A stretch of 64,000 bases of DNA from UBA5078 sp040384465 (GTDB lineage: Bacteria; Pseudomonadota; Gammaproteobacteria; Pseudomonadales; Pseudohongiellaceae): contig JAZKJF010000001.1 of the NCBI GenBank assembly GCA_040384465.1, positions 356,813-420,812 of the forward strand, read 5' to 3'. This document shows positions 8,299 through 16,626 of the stretch, piece after piece (position 1 is the first letter of the stretch; each line of letters begins with the position of its first letter). Position numbers and translations under genes: made by a program. A model generated the notes under the pieces. The model saw only the letters and a list, made by a program, of their open reading frames with translations. It was not told where the DNA came from and did no database searches.

Positions 8299-10524
8299 TT
8301 AGCAGTTGGCCAGAGCCGCATTCATGGTGGCGCTTGGTCGCATGGCACGTTCGAGTTTCGCGATATCGGGCTGGTAGTAACCGCCGATATCCACCGCTTT
8401 GCCTTGCACTTCATTCAACTCTGCGACAATCACCGCCTCTTTCTCTGTCAACACCTTCGCCAGATTGGTGAAATGCGCCTTTAATTGTGCATCCTTGGTC
8501 TGTGCCGCCAGTGCCTGAGCCCAGTAAAGAGCCAAGTAGAAATGGCTGCCACGGTTATCCAGATGGCCGACTCGACGCGTGGGTGACTTGTCATTATCCA
8601 GGAACAGACCGGTCGCGGAATTCAGCGTATCAGCCAGTACCTGCGCCTTGGTATTGCCAGTCTTGGCGGCCAGGTCCTCAAGTGATACGGCCAGAGCCAG
8701 GAACTCACCCAGCGAATCCCAGCGCAGATGCCCTTCTTCGACGAACTGCTGCACATGCTTGGGCGCCGAACCACCGGCACCGGTTTCGAACAGACCGCCA
8801 CCTGCCAGCAATGGCACAATAGAGAGCATCTTGGCACTCGTGCCAAGCTCAAGGATAGGGAACAAATCGGTCAGGTAATCGCGCAGTACGTTGCCAGTCA
8901 CGGAGATCGTATCCTTTCCGGCTTTGATGCGCTCCAGTGAGAAACGAATAGCTTCCACCGGCGACATGATCAGGATTTCGAGCCCTTTGGTGTCGTGATT
9001 CTGCAGATACTGTTTCACTTTCTTGATCAACTGCACGTCATGAGCACGACTCTCGTCCAGCCAGAACACGGCGGGCGTGGAAGTCGCACGAGCACGGGTC
9101 ACGGCCAGCTTCACCCAGTCCTGAATAGGCAGATCCTTGGTCTGGCACATACGCCAGATGTCTCCCTCCTCCACGCTATGCTCGAATACTGTTGCACCGC
9201 TGGCGTCCACTACCCGGACCTTGCCTGTGGCTGGCACCTTGAAGGTCTTGTCGTGTGATCCGTATTCTTCGGCCTTCTGTGCCATCAAACCGACGTTCGC
9301 GACACTGCCCATCGTGCTGACGTCAAAGGCCCCATGCTTCTTGCAGAAATCGATAGTCTCTTGATAGATCCCCGCGTAGCAGCGATCTGGAATCATGAAC
9401 TTAGTGTCGTGCAGTTTGCCATCGGCACCCCACATCTGACCGGAGGAACGAATGGCGGCTGGCATGGAAGCATCGACAATCACGTCGCTTGGCACATGCA
9501 GGTTGGTGATGCCTTTGTCGGAATCCACCATGGCGATCGCGGGGCGGGTTTGATATACCGCCTGAATGTCGGCTTCAATCTGTTCGCGCTGCGCCTGTGG
9601 CAGGCGTTTGATTTTCTCGTAGACATCCCCGAGACCGTTCGCCGCATCCACGCCCAGTTCCTTGAACACGGCAGCGTGCTTGCTGAACACATCACTGAAA
9701 TACACGGTCACGGCATGGCCGAACATGATCGGATCGGACACCTTCATCATGGTCGCTTTCAGGTGCAGAGACAGCAGTACACCCGACTGTTTCGCGTCCT
9801 CGATCTGGGCCTGGAAAAACTTGCGAAGCGCGCCACAGCGCATGACGGAAGCATCAAACACTTCGCCTGCCTGTAATGAGGTTTTTTCTTTCAACACTTT
9901 GACTGTGCCGTCCTGAGCCACGAACTCGATACGCACACTACCTGCAGAGGCCGACACCGCAGACTGCTCGCTGGAATAGAAGTCGCCATCGTTCATGTGC
10001 GACACGTGCGACTTAGACTCCGCTGACCACTTGCCCATGGAGTGCGGATTCTTGCGGGCGTATTCCTTGACGGGGGCTGCCACACGGCGATCTGAATTGC
10101 CCTCGCGCAGGACTGGGTTCACGGCACTGCCGAGCACTTTAGCGTAGCGTGCCTTGACCTCTTTCTCGGTTTCGGTGCGGGCGTCTTCCGGGTAATCCGG
10201 CACGGCGTAACCATGCGCCTGCAATTCTTTGATGGCTGCCTGCAGCTGCGGAATGGACGCGCTGACGTTAGGCAACTTGATGATATTGGCTTCCGGTGTC
10301 TGGGCCAGTTCGCCGAGTTCGGCGAGCGCATCGGATTGACGCTGCGCAGGCGTCAGACTGTCTGAAAAGTTGGCGATGATTCGGCCTGCCAGAGAAATAT
10401 CCCGGGTGTCGACGTTGACACCGGCCGGCGCCGTAAAGGTTCTGATTATTGGCAGCAATGAGTAGGTCGCCAATGCAGGAGCTTCGTCAGTAATGGTGTA
10501 GATAATCGTCGAGGCAGTGGTCAT
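8299..10524 (-). CDS. icd: Isocitrate dehydrogenase, NADP-dependent, monomeric type
   Basis: Oxidises isocitrate to 2-oxoglutarate in the TCA cycle with NADP. The 741-residue length is diagnostic for the monomeric (IDH-II) family, which is unrelated in length to the ~416-residue dimeric enzyme. Seen: TDEAPALATYSLLPI at the start, PNVSASIPQL, NPVLREGNSDRR, KSHVSHMNDGDFY, and the C-terminal ATMNAALANC. I chose ATG 10524, preceded by AAGGA; the frame extends 35 codons further but crosses the promoter. It diverges from rluE. Some pseudomonads carry both enzyme types; whether this genome has the dimeric one too cannot be seen here. Confidence 0.97.
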   Translation of the reverse strand: MTTASTIIYTITDEAPALATYSLLPIIRTFTAPAGVNVDTRDISLAGRIIANFSDSLTPAQRQSDALAELGELAQTPEANIIKLPNVSASIPQLQAAIKELQAHGYAVPDYPEDARTETEKEVKARYAKVLGSAVNPVLREGNSDRRVAAPVKEYARKNPHSMGKWSAESKSHVSHMNDGDFYSSEQSAVSASAGSVRIEFVAQDGTVKVLKEKTSLQAGEVFDASVMRCGALRKFFQAQIEDAKQSGVLLSLHLKATMMKVSDPIMFGHAVTVYFSDVFSKHAAVFKELGVDAANGLGDVYEKIKRLPQAQREQIEADIQAVYQTRPAIAMVDSDKGITNLHVPSDVIVDASMPAAIRSSGQMWGADGKLHDTKFMIPDRCYAGIYQETIDFCKKHGAFDVSTMGSVANVGLMAQKAEEYGSHDKTFKVPATGKVRVVDASGATVFEHSVEEGDIWRMCQTKDLPIQDWVKLAVTRARATSTPAVFWLDESRAHDVQLIKKVKQYLQNHDTKGLEILIMSPVEAIRFSLERIKAGKDTISVTGNVLRDYLTDLFPILELGTSAKMLSIVPLLAGGGLFETGAGGSAPKHVQQFVEEGHLRWDSLGEFLALAVSLEDLAAKTGNTKAQVLADTLNSATGLFLDNDKSPTRRVGHLDNRGSHFYLALYWAQALAAQTKDAQLKAHFTNLAKVLTEKEAVIVAELNEVQGKAVDIGGYYQPDIAKLERAMRPSATMNAALANC

Positions 10525-10589
10525 GTTATTTCCTTGTAACGACAGCGGGCTTGAGGTTGAGCGCCTGCGCTGGCGCCAAAATTTGCGGC

Positions 10590-10602
10590 CGAGTATAGCA
10601 GC
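10590..10602 (-). promoter_or_regulatory. Extended -10 promoter element of icd
   Basis: On the minus strand the element reads GCTGCTATACTCG, an extended -10 (TGCTATACT) with no good -35 hexamer 17 bp upstream. Transcription would start near 10585, about 60 bases before the icd ATG. The same 13 bases recur at the rnk promoter (29326-29338). Confidence 0.5.
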
Positions 10603-10703
10603 ACGAGCTTTGTTAGAATAGCCGCGCACCGCCTGCCGAGACGACCCCGAAAGCCCCGAATTGGGGCATTGCAGCGCTGCATTTCACCCTGTTCGGAGAC
10701 CCG

Positions 10704-11243
10704 ATGGCGCGACTGATTTTGCTCAACAAACCCTATGACATGCTGTCGCAGTTCACCGACGACACTGGCAGAAACACGCTTGCCGATTGTGTCAGTAACC
10801 CTGGGTTTTATCCGGCCGGGCGCCTGGACCGGGACTCGGAAGGTCTCCTGCTGCTCACCGACGACGGCAAGCTGCAGGAAAAGATCAGCGATCCCAAACA
10901 CAAGATGGGGAAAGTCTACTGGGCACAGGTAGAAGGGCTGATTGACGAAGAAGCGTTGCGGAAGCTGGCGGAAGGCGTCTTGCTGAACGACGGCATGACT
11001 AAAGCGGCGAAAGCGCGCGTGCTGCCTGAGCCCAGAGTCTGGCCTCGCGACCCGCCGATCCGCGAGCGCAAGAATATTCCAACCTCCTGGGTGGAGCTGA
11101 CACTTTTCGAAGGCAGGAACCGCCAGGTACGGCGCATGACTGCCGCCGTTGGTTTTCCGACGCTGCGCCTGATCCGCTACAGCATCGGTCCGTGGAATCT
11201 GGGGACATTGCAGCCCGGGGAATCGACGCTGCTGGAGGTGTAA
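10704..11243 (+). CDS. rluE: 23S rRNA pseudouridine synthase, RluE type
   Basis: Converts a specific uridine of 23S rRNA (U2457 in E. coli) to pseudouridine. The 179-residue product begins with the family motif LILLNKPYDMLSQF and has the catalytic motif GRLDRDSEGLLLL with D42 as nucleophile, followed by KVYWAQVEG and EGRNRQVRRMTAAVG. It lacks the S4 domain found in RsuA and RluB, which together with its size points to RluE. It is divergent from icd and ends 9 bp from the convergent moaE stop, with no terminator between. Confidence 0.92.
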   Translation: MARLILLNKPYDMLSQFTDDTGRNTLADCVSNPGFYPAGRLDRDSEGLLLLTDDGKLQEKISDPKHKMGKVYWAQVEGLIDEEALRKLAEGVLLNDGMTKAAKARVLPEPRVWPRDPPIRERKNIPTSWVELTLFEGRNRQVRRMTAAVGFPTLRLIRYSIGPWNLGTLQPGESTLLEV

Positions 11244-11252
11244 ATACGCAAC

Positions 11253-11762
11253 TCAGTGCGGAACGTCTGAATCACTCTTGGAGGCTTTATCACTCTCGCT
11301 GACAGCCCAGCGTTGCAGGGCTGCCTCATCCGCCGCGCGACTCTCGATCCACTGGGCACCGGCTGTCGTACTCTGGCGTTTCCAGAATGGTGCACGACTC
11401 TTCAGATAATCCATGATGAACTCGGCGGCGGCAAAGGCATCACCACGGTGGGTGCTAGCGACACCGACGTAGACGATCTGATCCCCGCCACGCAACTCCC
11501 CTATCCTGTGAATCACCCGACAAGCCTGCACATCCCAGCGTGCCCGCGCCTGCGCTTCAATATCCGCCAGCGCCTTCTCGGTCATGCCGGGGTAATGTTC
11601 CAGAAACAGCGCTTCGACGCGCGGCTCGCCGCCGCTGTTGTGCTCGTAAAACTCCCGCACCAGTCCGGTAAACGTGGCAATGGCACCAGCATTGTCGGCC
11701 TCTTCCCGCAGGCAGCGATACTGTTCCGCGATATCGAAGTCCTGTGTCTGCACCAGAATCAC
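11253..11762 (-). CDS. moaE: Molybdopterin synthase catalytic subunit MoaE
   Basis: Large subunit of molybdopterin synthase, which inserts two sulfurs into precursor Z using thiocarboxylated MoaD. The family motifs GAIATFTGLVR, LEHYPGMTEKAL, HRIGELRGGDQIVYVGVAS and the lysine-rich active-site segment KSRAPFWKR are all present. The product is 169 residues, somewhat longer than usual because of a polar, serine/aspartate-rich C-terminal tail (residues ~148-169). GTG start, 2 bp after the moaD stop, so translation is probably coupled. Order moaC-moaD-moaE on one strand. Confidence 0.96.
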   Translation of the reverse strand: MILVQTQDFDIAEQYRCLREEADNAGAIATFTGLVREFYEHNSGGEPRVEALFLEHYPGMTEKALADIEAQARARWDVQACRVIHRIGELRGGDQIVYVGVASTHRGDAFAAAEFIMDYLKSRAPFWKRQSTTAGAQWIESRAADEAALQRWAVSESDKASKSDSDVPH

Positions 11763-11764
11763 TT

Positions 11765-12025
11765 TCAGCCTCCCGTCATAGGTGGAAAGAAGGCCACCTC
11801 TTCACCGCCACGCAGCACATGGGAGCGTGGCACGATCGTGTGATCGACAGCGACCAGTACACGGGAACTATCCTGCAGAGCTGCCCAGCGCTCGCCGCGC
11901 AAACCGACCAGATGATCGACCAGTTGCGCTACATTGGTGACCTGCTCTGGCAGGGACAGCGTCTCACCAGAGGCCCCGAGTTCTTCGCGCAGGCTGGCGA
12001 AAAAATTGATTGTCAGCGTTGTCAT
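11765..12025 (-). CDS. moaD: Molybdopterin synthase sulfur carrier subunit MoaD
   Basis: Ubiquitin-like sulfur carrier of 86 residues. The C-terminal PPMTGG with the terminal double glycine, where the thiocarboxylate forms, is intact, and EEVAFFPP is typical. It works with MoaE, encoded immediately downstream; adenylation by MoeB must come from elsewhere because no moeB is in the window. The gap to moaC upstream is 36 bp. Confidence 0.95.
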   Translation of the reverse strand: MTTLTINFFASLREELGASGETLSLPEQVTNVAQLVDHLVGLRGERWAALQDSSRVLVAVDHTIVPRSHVLRGGEEVAFFPPMTGG

Positions 12026-12061
12026 TTATTCTCCGTCACGAAGCTGTTAGTCACGAACCTG

Positions 12062-12538
12062 TTAGTCCCGTACATAGTGCCCGGACTTGCCACCAAGCTT
12101 CTCCTGCAGGCAGATTTTCTCGATCACCATGCCTTTGTCCACGGCCTTGCACATGTCATAGATTGTCAGTGCGGCGACCGATGCCGCCGTCAGCGCTTCC
12201 ATCTCGACACCGGTCTTGCCATCCAGACTGCAGACGGTCGTGATGATGATGCGATTGGACACCTCGTCCATTTCGAAGTCGACTTTCACGGAGTTCAGCA
12301 TCAACGGATGACACAGCGGAATCAGATCAGAGCATTTCTTGGCAGCCTGAATACCGGCAATCCTGGCCACCGCCAGAACGTCGCCCTTCTTGTGGCCACC
12401 GGCAATGATCAACTGCAGCGTCGTCGGCAGCATGGCGACCGTCGCCTGCGCGGTGGCAGAGCGGCTGGTGATGGCCTTGCCACCTACGTCCACCATGCGG
12501 GCATTGCCTTGTGCATCAAGATGCGTCAACTCATTCAT
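12062..12538 (-). CDS. moaC: Cyclic pyranopterin monophosphate synthase MoaC
   Basis: Second enzyme of molybdenum cofactor synthesis; with MoaA it turns GTP into cyclic pyranopterin monophosphate. Start ATG 12538 gives 158 residues beginning MNELTHLDAQGNARMVDV, the usual family start; the frame runs 49 codons further upstream but over unrelated sequence toward the divergent nudJ. Conserved GHKKGDVLAVARIAGI, KKCSDLIPLCHPL and TGVEMEALTA are intact. moaA, moaB and moeA are not in the window, so the pathway is split across loci. Confidence 0.96.
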   Translation of the reverse strand: MNELTHLDAQGNARMVDVGGKAITSRSATAQATVAMLPTTLQLIIAGGHKKGDVLAVARIAGIQAAKKCSDLIPLCHPLMLNSVKVDFEMDEVSNRIIITTVCSLDGKTGVEMEALTAASVAALTIYDMCKAVDKGMVIEKICLQEKLGGKSGHYVRD

Positions 12539-12703
12539 TGTCTGTATTCGCCTTTTGTTCGTTTGCAGAGCCACTGGGCGGCCATTATCCACATTATGTT
12601 GGAAGACCTGAAGCAAATCGTCAGCGCGATTCTGGGAGGCATTCGCGACTGAATTGCGGTAGCATTGCGCCTTCGTCGAAACCACCGCAGTAGAGCTTTA
12701 CAG

Positions 12704-13153
12704 ATGACCCAGTGGGCCCCTCACAAGACCGTCGCCACCGTCGTTGAGAAGGATGGACACTTCCTGATCGTAGAGGAATCCATCGAAGGCAAAGTGGTCT
12801 ACAACCAGCCAGCGGGCCATCTGGAGCACGCCGAAAGCCTGCTCGAAGGCGCAATTAGAGAGACGCTTGAGGAGACTGCGTGGCTGGTCACCTTGACCGG
12901 CTTCCTCGGGCTGTATCAATACACCGCCGCCAACAACGGCATCTGCTATGTGCGCAGCTGTTTCATCGCCGAGCCTCTGCAACATTTCCCGGACCGGGCA
13001 CTGGACACGGGCATTCTGCGCGCCGTGTGGATGACACGCGCCGATCTGCTCAAGCGCCAGGAGCAGCTGCGCAGCCCCATCGTGTTGAAGGTGATCGACG
13101 ATTACCTGGCCGGTAGGCACTACCCACTCGATGTCGTCCACTATATGAACTGA
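12704..13153 (+). CDS. nudJ: Nudix hydrolase, NudJ-like phosphatase
   Basis: Small cytosolic Nudix enzyme of 149 residues; E. coli NudJ releases phosphate from nucleoside di/triphosphates and from the thiamine precursor HMP-PP. The Nudix box runs from about residue 37 to 59 with the metal-binding core RETLEE intact, but the position after it reads T-A-W where the consensus has glycine. Start ATG 12704 gives MTQWAPHKTVATVVEKDG, as in NudJ. It sits just upstream of mnmA, the same neighbour as in Pseudomonas and E. coli, 68 bp apart. Confidence 0.9.
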   Translation: MTQWAPHKTVATVVEKDGHFLIVEESIEGKVVYNQPAGHLEHAESLLEGAIRETLEETAWLVTLTGFLGLYQYTAANNGICYVRSCFIAEPLQHFPDRALDTGILRAVWMTRADLLKRQEQLRSPIVLKVIDDYLAGRHYPLDVVHYMN

Positions 13154-13221
13154 TCTGCATTCTGACCATCATCAAACAAACCGGCAGACCAACCTCACAC
13201 TCACAGCGCTGAATTCAGGAT

Positions 13222-14349
13222 ATGCAAGACAACTCAAACAAAGCAGCCAATGCGTCCACCCGCGTCATGGTTGGCATGTCCGGTGGCGTCGATTCATCCG
13301 TTGCTGCATTGCTGCTCATCGAACAGGGTTATCAGGTCGAAGGTCTGTTCATGAAGAACTGGGACGAAGACGACGACACCGAGTATTGCACCGCCAAGGC
13401 TGACCTCGCAGATGCAGAGTCGGTCTGCAAGACACTCGGCATCCACTTGCACACGGCCAACTTCGCGGCCGAATATTGGGACAACGTCTTCGAGCATTTC
13501 ATTCAGGAGTATCGAGCCGGGCGCACCCCCAATCCGGACATCCTCTGCAACCGGGAAATCAAGTTCAAGGCGTTTCTGGACTATGCCACCGAACTCGGTG
13601 CCGATCTCATCGCCACTGGCCACTACGCCCGCAGAACCGTACAACAGACAGCAAGCGGGGCTCAGACCTTGTTGCTCAAAGGGCTGGACAACAACAAAGA
13701 CCAGAGTTACTTCCTGAGTGCCGTCAATGAGGCCTCGCTGGAGCGCAGCCTGTTCCCGGTGGGTGAGCTGGAAAAACCCGTGGTGCGGGATCTGGCCGCC
13801 AGACATGGCTTCATCACGCATGATAAGAAAGACAGCACGGGTATCTGCTTCATCGGCGAACGCAAATTCAAGGATTTTCTGCAGCGCTACCTGCCTGCTC
13901 AGCCCGGCATGATCGAGACCGTGGACGGCGAGGTCGTGGGCCAGCATCACGGTCTGATGTACCACACTTATGGCCAGCGGCAGGGCCTCGGTATCGGCGG
14001 TCTGCAGCAGCACAGCGAAGCGCCTTGGTACGTTGTCGGCAAGGATATGCAGCGTAACGTGTTGCTGGTAGCACAAGGCAATGACCACCCCTGGCTGTTC
14101 TCATCCGCTTTGCGGGCCACCCAGTTGGCCTGGGTTAACCGTACGCCGCCCGCTTTGCCGCTGCGCTGCACAGCAAAGATCCGCTATCGGCAAGCCGACC
14201 AGGAATGTGTGGTAGAACAACAGGGAGAGGACACGGTACTGGTCACATTCACCGAGACTCAGCGCGCGGTGACACCGGGCCAGACCATCGTATTTTATGC
14301 AGGAGAAGTGTGTCTTGGAGGAGCCGTCATTGAACAGTTCTACAGATAA
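13222..14349 (+). CDS. mnmA: tRNA-specific 2-thiouridylase MnmA
   Basis: Installs the 2-thio group of uridine 34 in Lys, Glu and Gln tRNAs, using ATP and sulfur relayed by Tus proteins. The PP-loop GMSGGVDSSVAALLL is at the N-terminus; the two catalytic cysteines lie in NPDILCNREIKF and STGICFIGERKF, as expected. Length 375 residues is normal (E. coli 368). hflD begins inside its last codons, and purB follows, a conserved trio in gammaproteobacteria. Confidence 0.97.
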   Translation: MQDNSNKAANASTRVMVGMSGGVDSSVAALLLIEQGYQVEGLFMKNWDEDDDTEYCTAKADLADAESVCKTLGIHLHTANFAAEYWDNVFEHFIQEYRAGRTPNPDILCNREIKFKAFLDYATELGADLIATGHYARRTVQQTASGAQTLLLKGLDNNKDQSYFLSAVNEASLERSLFPVGELEKPVVRDLAARHGFITHDKKDSTGICFIGERKFKDFLQRYLPAQPGMIETVDGEVVGQHHGLMYHTYGQRQGLGIGGLQQHSEAPWYVVGKDMQRNVLLVAQGNDHPWLFSSALRATQLAWVNRTPPALPLRCTAKIRYRQADQECVVEQQGEDTVLVTFTETQRAVTPGQTIVFYAGEVCLGGAVIEQFYR

Positions 14350-15169
14350 GATCGGTGGCAGCGCAGGCGCCCGCTTCAGCGAGTGGGAGTACCGCAACAT
14401 CGCGCTGGCAGTGGTGGCACAGTGTGCCCAGCTGGTCCATACGCTAGCCTTCACGGGCCGGGCCGATCAGCGGCAGATTGATGCGTGCATTGCGCCCCTG
14501 CTGGTGCTCAATCCGAATTCCACCGCTGAGGTCTACCCGGAGGTCAACCGCTTCGCGAGCGGGCTCGATATCCTGCAGAAATCACTGACCAACGCCGGGG
14601 CGCGCGAATACGCAGAACCCATCAAATACATCCTGGGGATGACGGTGCTGCAGCAACAACTGATGCGAGTTCCTGCCATGCAGGCCCTGATCCGTCGTCG
14701 CCTGCCGATGCTGCCGATGCAGCAGTCGTTCGGGAATGGGCTGACTGAGAATGGGTTGACTGAGAATGGGTTGACTGCGGGCGGACTGACTGAGAGCGCG
14801 CTGAAAGAAATCGGGGTGAGTGAAGGCGATGACTCTTCCGCCGCTTCAACCCAACGCATTGACGAAGTGCCAGGCTTTGACGAGGCTTTTGCAGCACGCC
14901 CAACCTCGCAGTTCAATCTCAACGCTCTGGCTATGCTCTATCAGGACACCATCAGCAAACTCACTTTCCGCATTCACGTCAAAGGCAACGTCGAATTTCT
15001 GAAAGACCCCAAAGTGGCGGACAGTATTCGCGCGTTGCTGCTGGCTGGCATCCGCTCCTCCCTGCTCTGGCACCAGTTGGGCGGCCGTCGCTGGCATCTG
15101 ATTGTCTACAAGAAACGCATACGTGACTGCGCTACTCAGGTACGCCGCAGCCTGATGACCATTCATTAA
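14330..15169 (+). CDS. hflD: High frequency lysogenization protein HflD homolog, with a repeat insertion
   Basis: Membrane-associated protein of unclear cellular role, named for its effect on lambda CII in E. coli; the gene is nearly always between mnmA and purB, as here. Family signatures: NPNSTAEVYPEV, YILGMTVLQQQLM, and near the end ALLLAGIRSSLLWHQLGGRRW. At 279 residues it is about 70 longer than E. coli HflD (213). The excess is a low-complexity insert between the two conserved halves, including six pentapeptide repeats near residues 136-165. I chose TTG 14330 because GGAGGAG lies six bases before it; the in-frame ATG 14297 has no such site. It overlaps mnmA by 20 bp. Confidence 0.9.
   Translation: MNSSTDKIGGSAGARFSEWEYRNIALAVVAQCAQLVHTLAFTGRADQRQIDACIAPLLVLNPNSTAEVYPEVNRFASGLDILQKSLTNAGAREYAEPIKYILGMTVLQQQLMRVPAMQALIRRRLPMLPMQQSFGNGLTENGLTENGLTAGGLTESALKEIGVSEGDDSSAASTQRIDEVPGFDEAFAARPTSQFNLNALAMLYQDTISKLTFRIHVKGNVEFLKDPKVADSIRALLLAGIRSSLLWHQLGGRRWHLIVYKKRIRDCATQVRRSLMTIH
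14735..14824 (+). repeat. Six tandem 15-bp repeats inside hflD
   Basis: Six in-frame units encode NGLTE, NGLTE, NGLTA, GGLTE, SALKE and IGVSE. The first three are nearly identical in DNA (AATGGGTTGACTGAG with one or two changes) and the last three are decayed, which suggests slippage growing from the 5' side. Confidence 0.85.
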
Positions 15170-15203
15170 CCATTTTCCATCAGCTCACGCAGGAACCCGA
15201 CCC

Positions 15204-16610
15204 ATGACAGCACGCCCCACGACAGCCCCCGCCATGACCGGATTGGCTTTCAGCAGCCTCTCAGCGATCTCCCCCATCGACGGTCGCTACCGCAGCAAAG
15301 CCGACTCTCTGAGCGCTTATTTCAGTGAGTTTGCGCTGATCCGCTACCGCGTGATCGTGGAAATCCGCTGGCTGCAGCAACTGGCCGCCCATCCGCAGAT
15401 CAGTGAAGCGCCTGCCCTCAGCGCTGCAGGTAACGCAGTGCTGGAGCGAATCATCAGCGACTTCTCTCTGGCGGATGCCCAACGCGTCAAGGATATCGAG
15501 GCCACCACCAATCACGACGTCAAAGCAGTCGAATACTTCCTCAAGGAAAAAGTGCTAAGCCACCCGGATCTGGCAAAGCAGATGGAGTTTGTGCACTTCG
15601 CCTGCACCTCCGAAGACATCAACAACCTGTCCTACGCGCTGATGCTGCGCGATGGCCGCGACCAGGTCATGTTGCCGCTGATGCAACAGGTCATCGACAC
15701 CCTGCGCACCCTCGCGCACGCGCAGGCTGACCAGCCCCAGCTCTCGCGAACCCATGGCCAGACCGCCTCCCCAACCACCGTCGGCAAGGAGATCGCCAAC
15801 GTCGTCGCCCGTCTGGAGCGCCAGTTCGCGCAGTTCCGCGACAATGAAATCCTCGGCAAGATCAATGGCGCCGTCGGCAACTACAACGCCCACCTGTCAG
15901 CCTATCCGGACATCGACTGGCAGACCAACGCCAAAGCCTTCGTGGAAGGCCTCGGGCTGACCTGGAACCCCTACACCACGCAGATCGAACCGCACGATTA
16001 CATCGCCGAACTGTTCTCAGCGATAGGGCGCTTCAACACCATCCTGATCGATCTGGATCGCGACGTCTGGGGCTACATCTCGCTGGGCTACTTCAAGCAG
16101 CGCACCATCGCTGGCGAGGTGGGCTCCTCCACCATGCCGCACAAGGTCAATCCAATCGACTTCGAGAATTCCGAAGGCAATCTCGGCATCGCTAATGCGG
16201 TCATGCAACACATGGCTGAGAAGCTGCCGATCTCGCGCTGGCAGCGTGATCTCACCGATTCCACGGTGCTGCGCAACATCGGTGTCGGCTTCGCGCACAG
16301 CGTCATTGCTTATCACGCGACGCTCAAAGGCTTGAGCAAACTGTCCGTGAATGCAGACGCGTTGCTTGCCGACCTGGACGACAGCTGGGAGGTGCTCGCC
16401 GAGCCCATTCAGACCGTAATGCGCCGCTTCAACGTGGATCAGCCTTACGAGAAACTGAAGGCATTGACCCGAGGCCAGAAGATCAATCAACAGGTGTTGA
16501 GCGACTTCGTCGAGAACCTGGATATTCCAGAGGAAGGCAAGGCGCTGCTGCGCCAGTTACGCCCGGAGAATTACCTAGGCAACGCTGCCGAACAAGCGCG
16601 AAAAGTCTGA
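15204..16610 (+). CDS. purB: Adenylosuccinate lyase
   Basis: Acts twice in purine synthesis: releases fumarate from SAICAR to give AICAR and from adenylosuccinate to give AMP. The 468-residue product has the early motif SPIDGRYRSK, the catalytic histidine region RTHGQTASPTTVGKE and the superfamily signature GSSTMPHKVNPIDFEN. ATG 15204 has AGGA eight bases upstream; it adds a short N-terminal arm over E. coli PurB, and ATG 15234 is a possible alternative. roxA follows after 16 bp. Confidence 0.97.
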   Translation: MTARPTTAPAMTGLAFSSLSAISPIDGRYRSKADSLSAYFSEFALIRYRVIVEIRWLQQLAAHPQISEAPALSAAGNAVLERIISDFSLADAQRVKDIEATTNHDVKAVEYFLKEKVLSHPDLAKQMEFVHFACTSEDINNLSYALMLRDGRDQVMLPLMQQVIDTLRTLAHAQADQPQLSRTHGQTASPTTVGKEIANVVARLERQFAQFRDNEILGKINGAVGNYNAHLSAYPDIDWQTNAKAFVEGLGLTWNPYTTQIEPHDYIAELFSAIGRFNTILIDLDRDVWGYISLGYFKQRTIAGEVGSSTMPHKVNPIDFENSEGNLGIANAVMQHMAEKLPISRWQRDLTDSTVLRNIGVGFAHSVIAYHATLKGLSKLSVNADALLADLDDSWEVLAEPIQTVMRRFNVDQPYEKLKALTRGQKINQQVLSDFVENLDIPEEGKALLRQLRPENYLGNAAEQARKV

Positions 16611-16626
16611 ACTAAAGCTTCATTGC

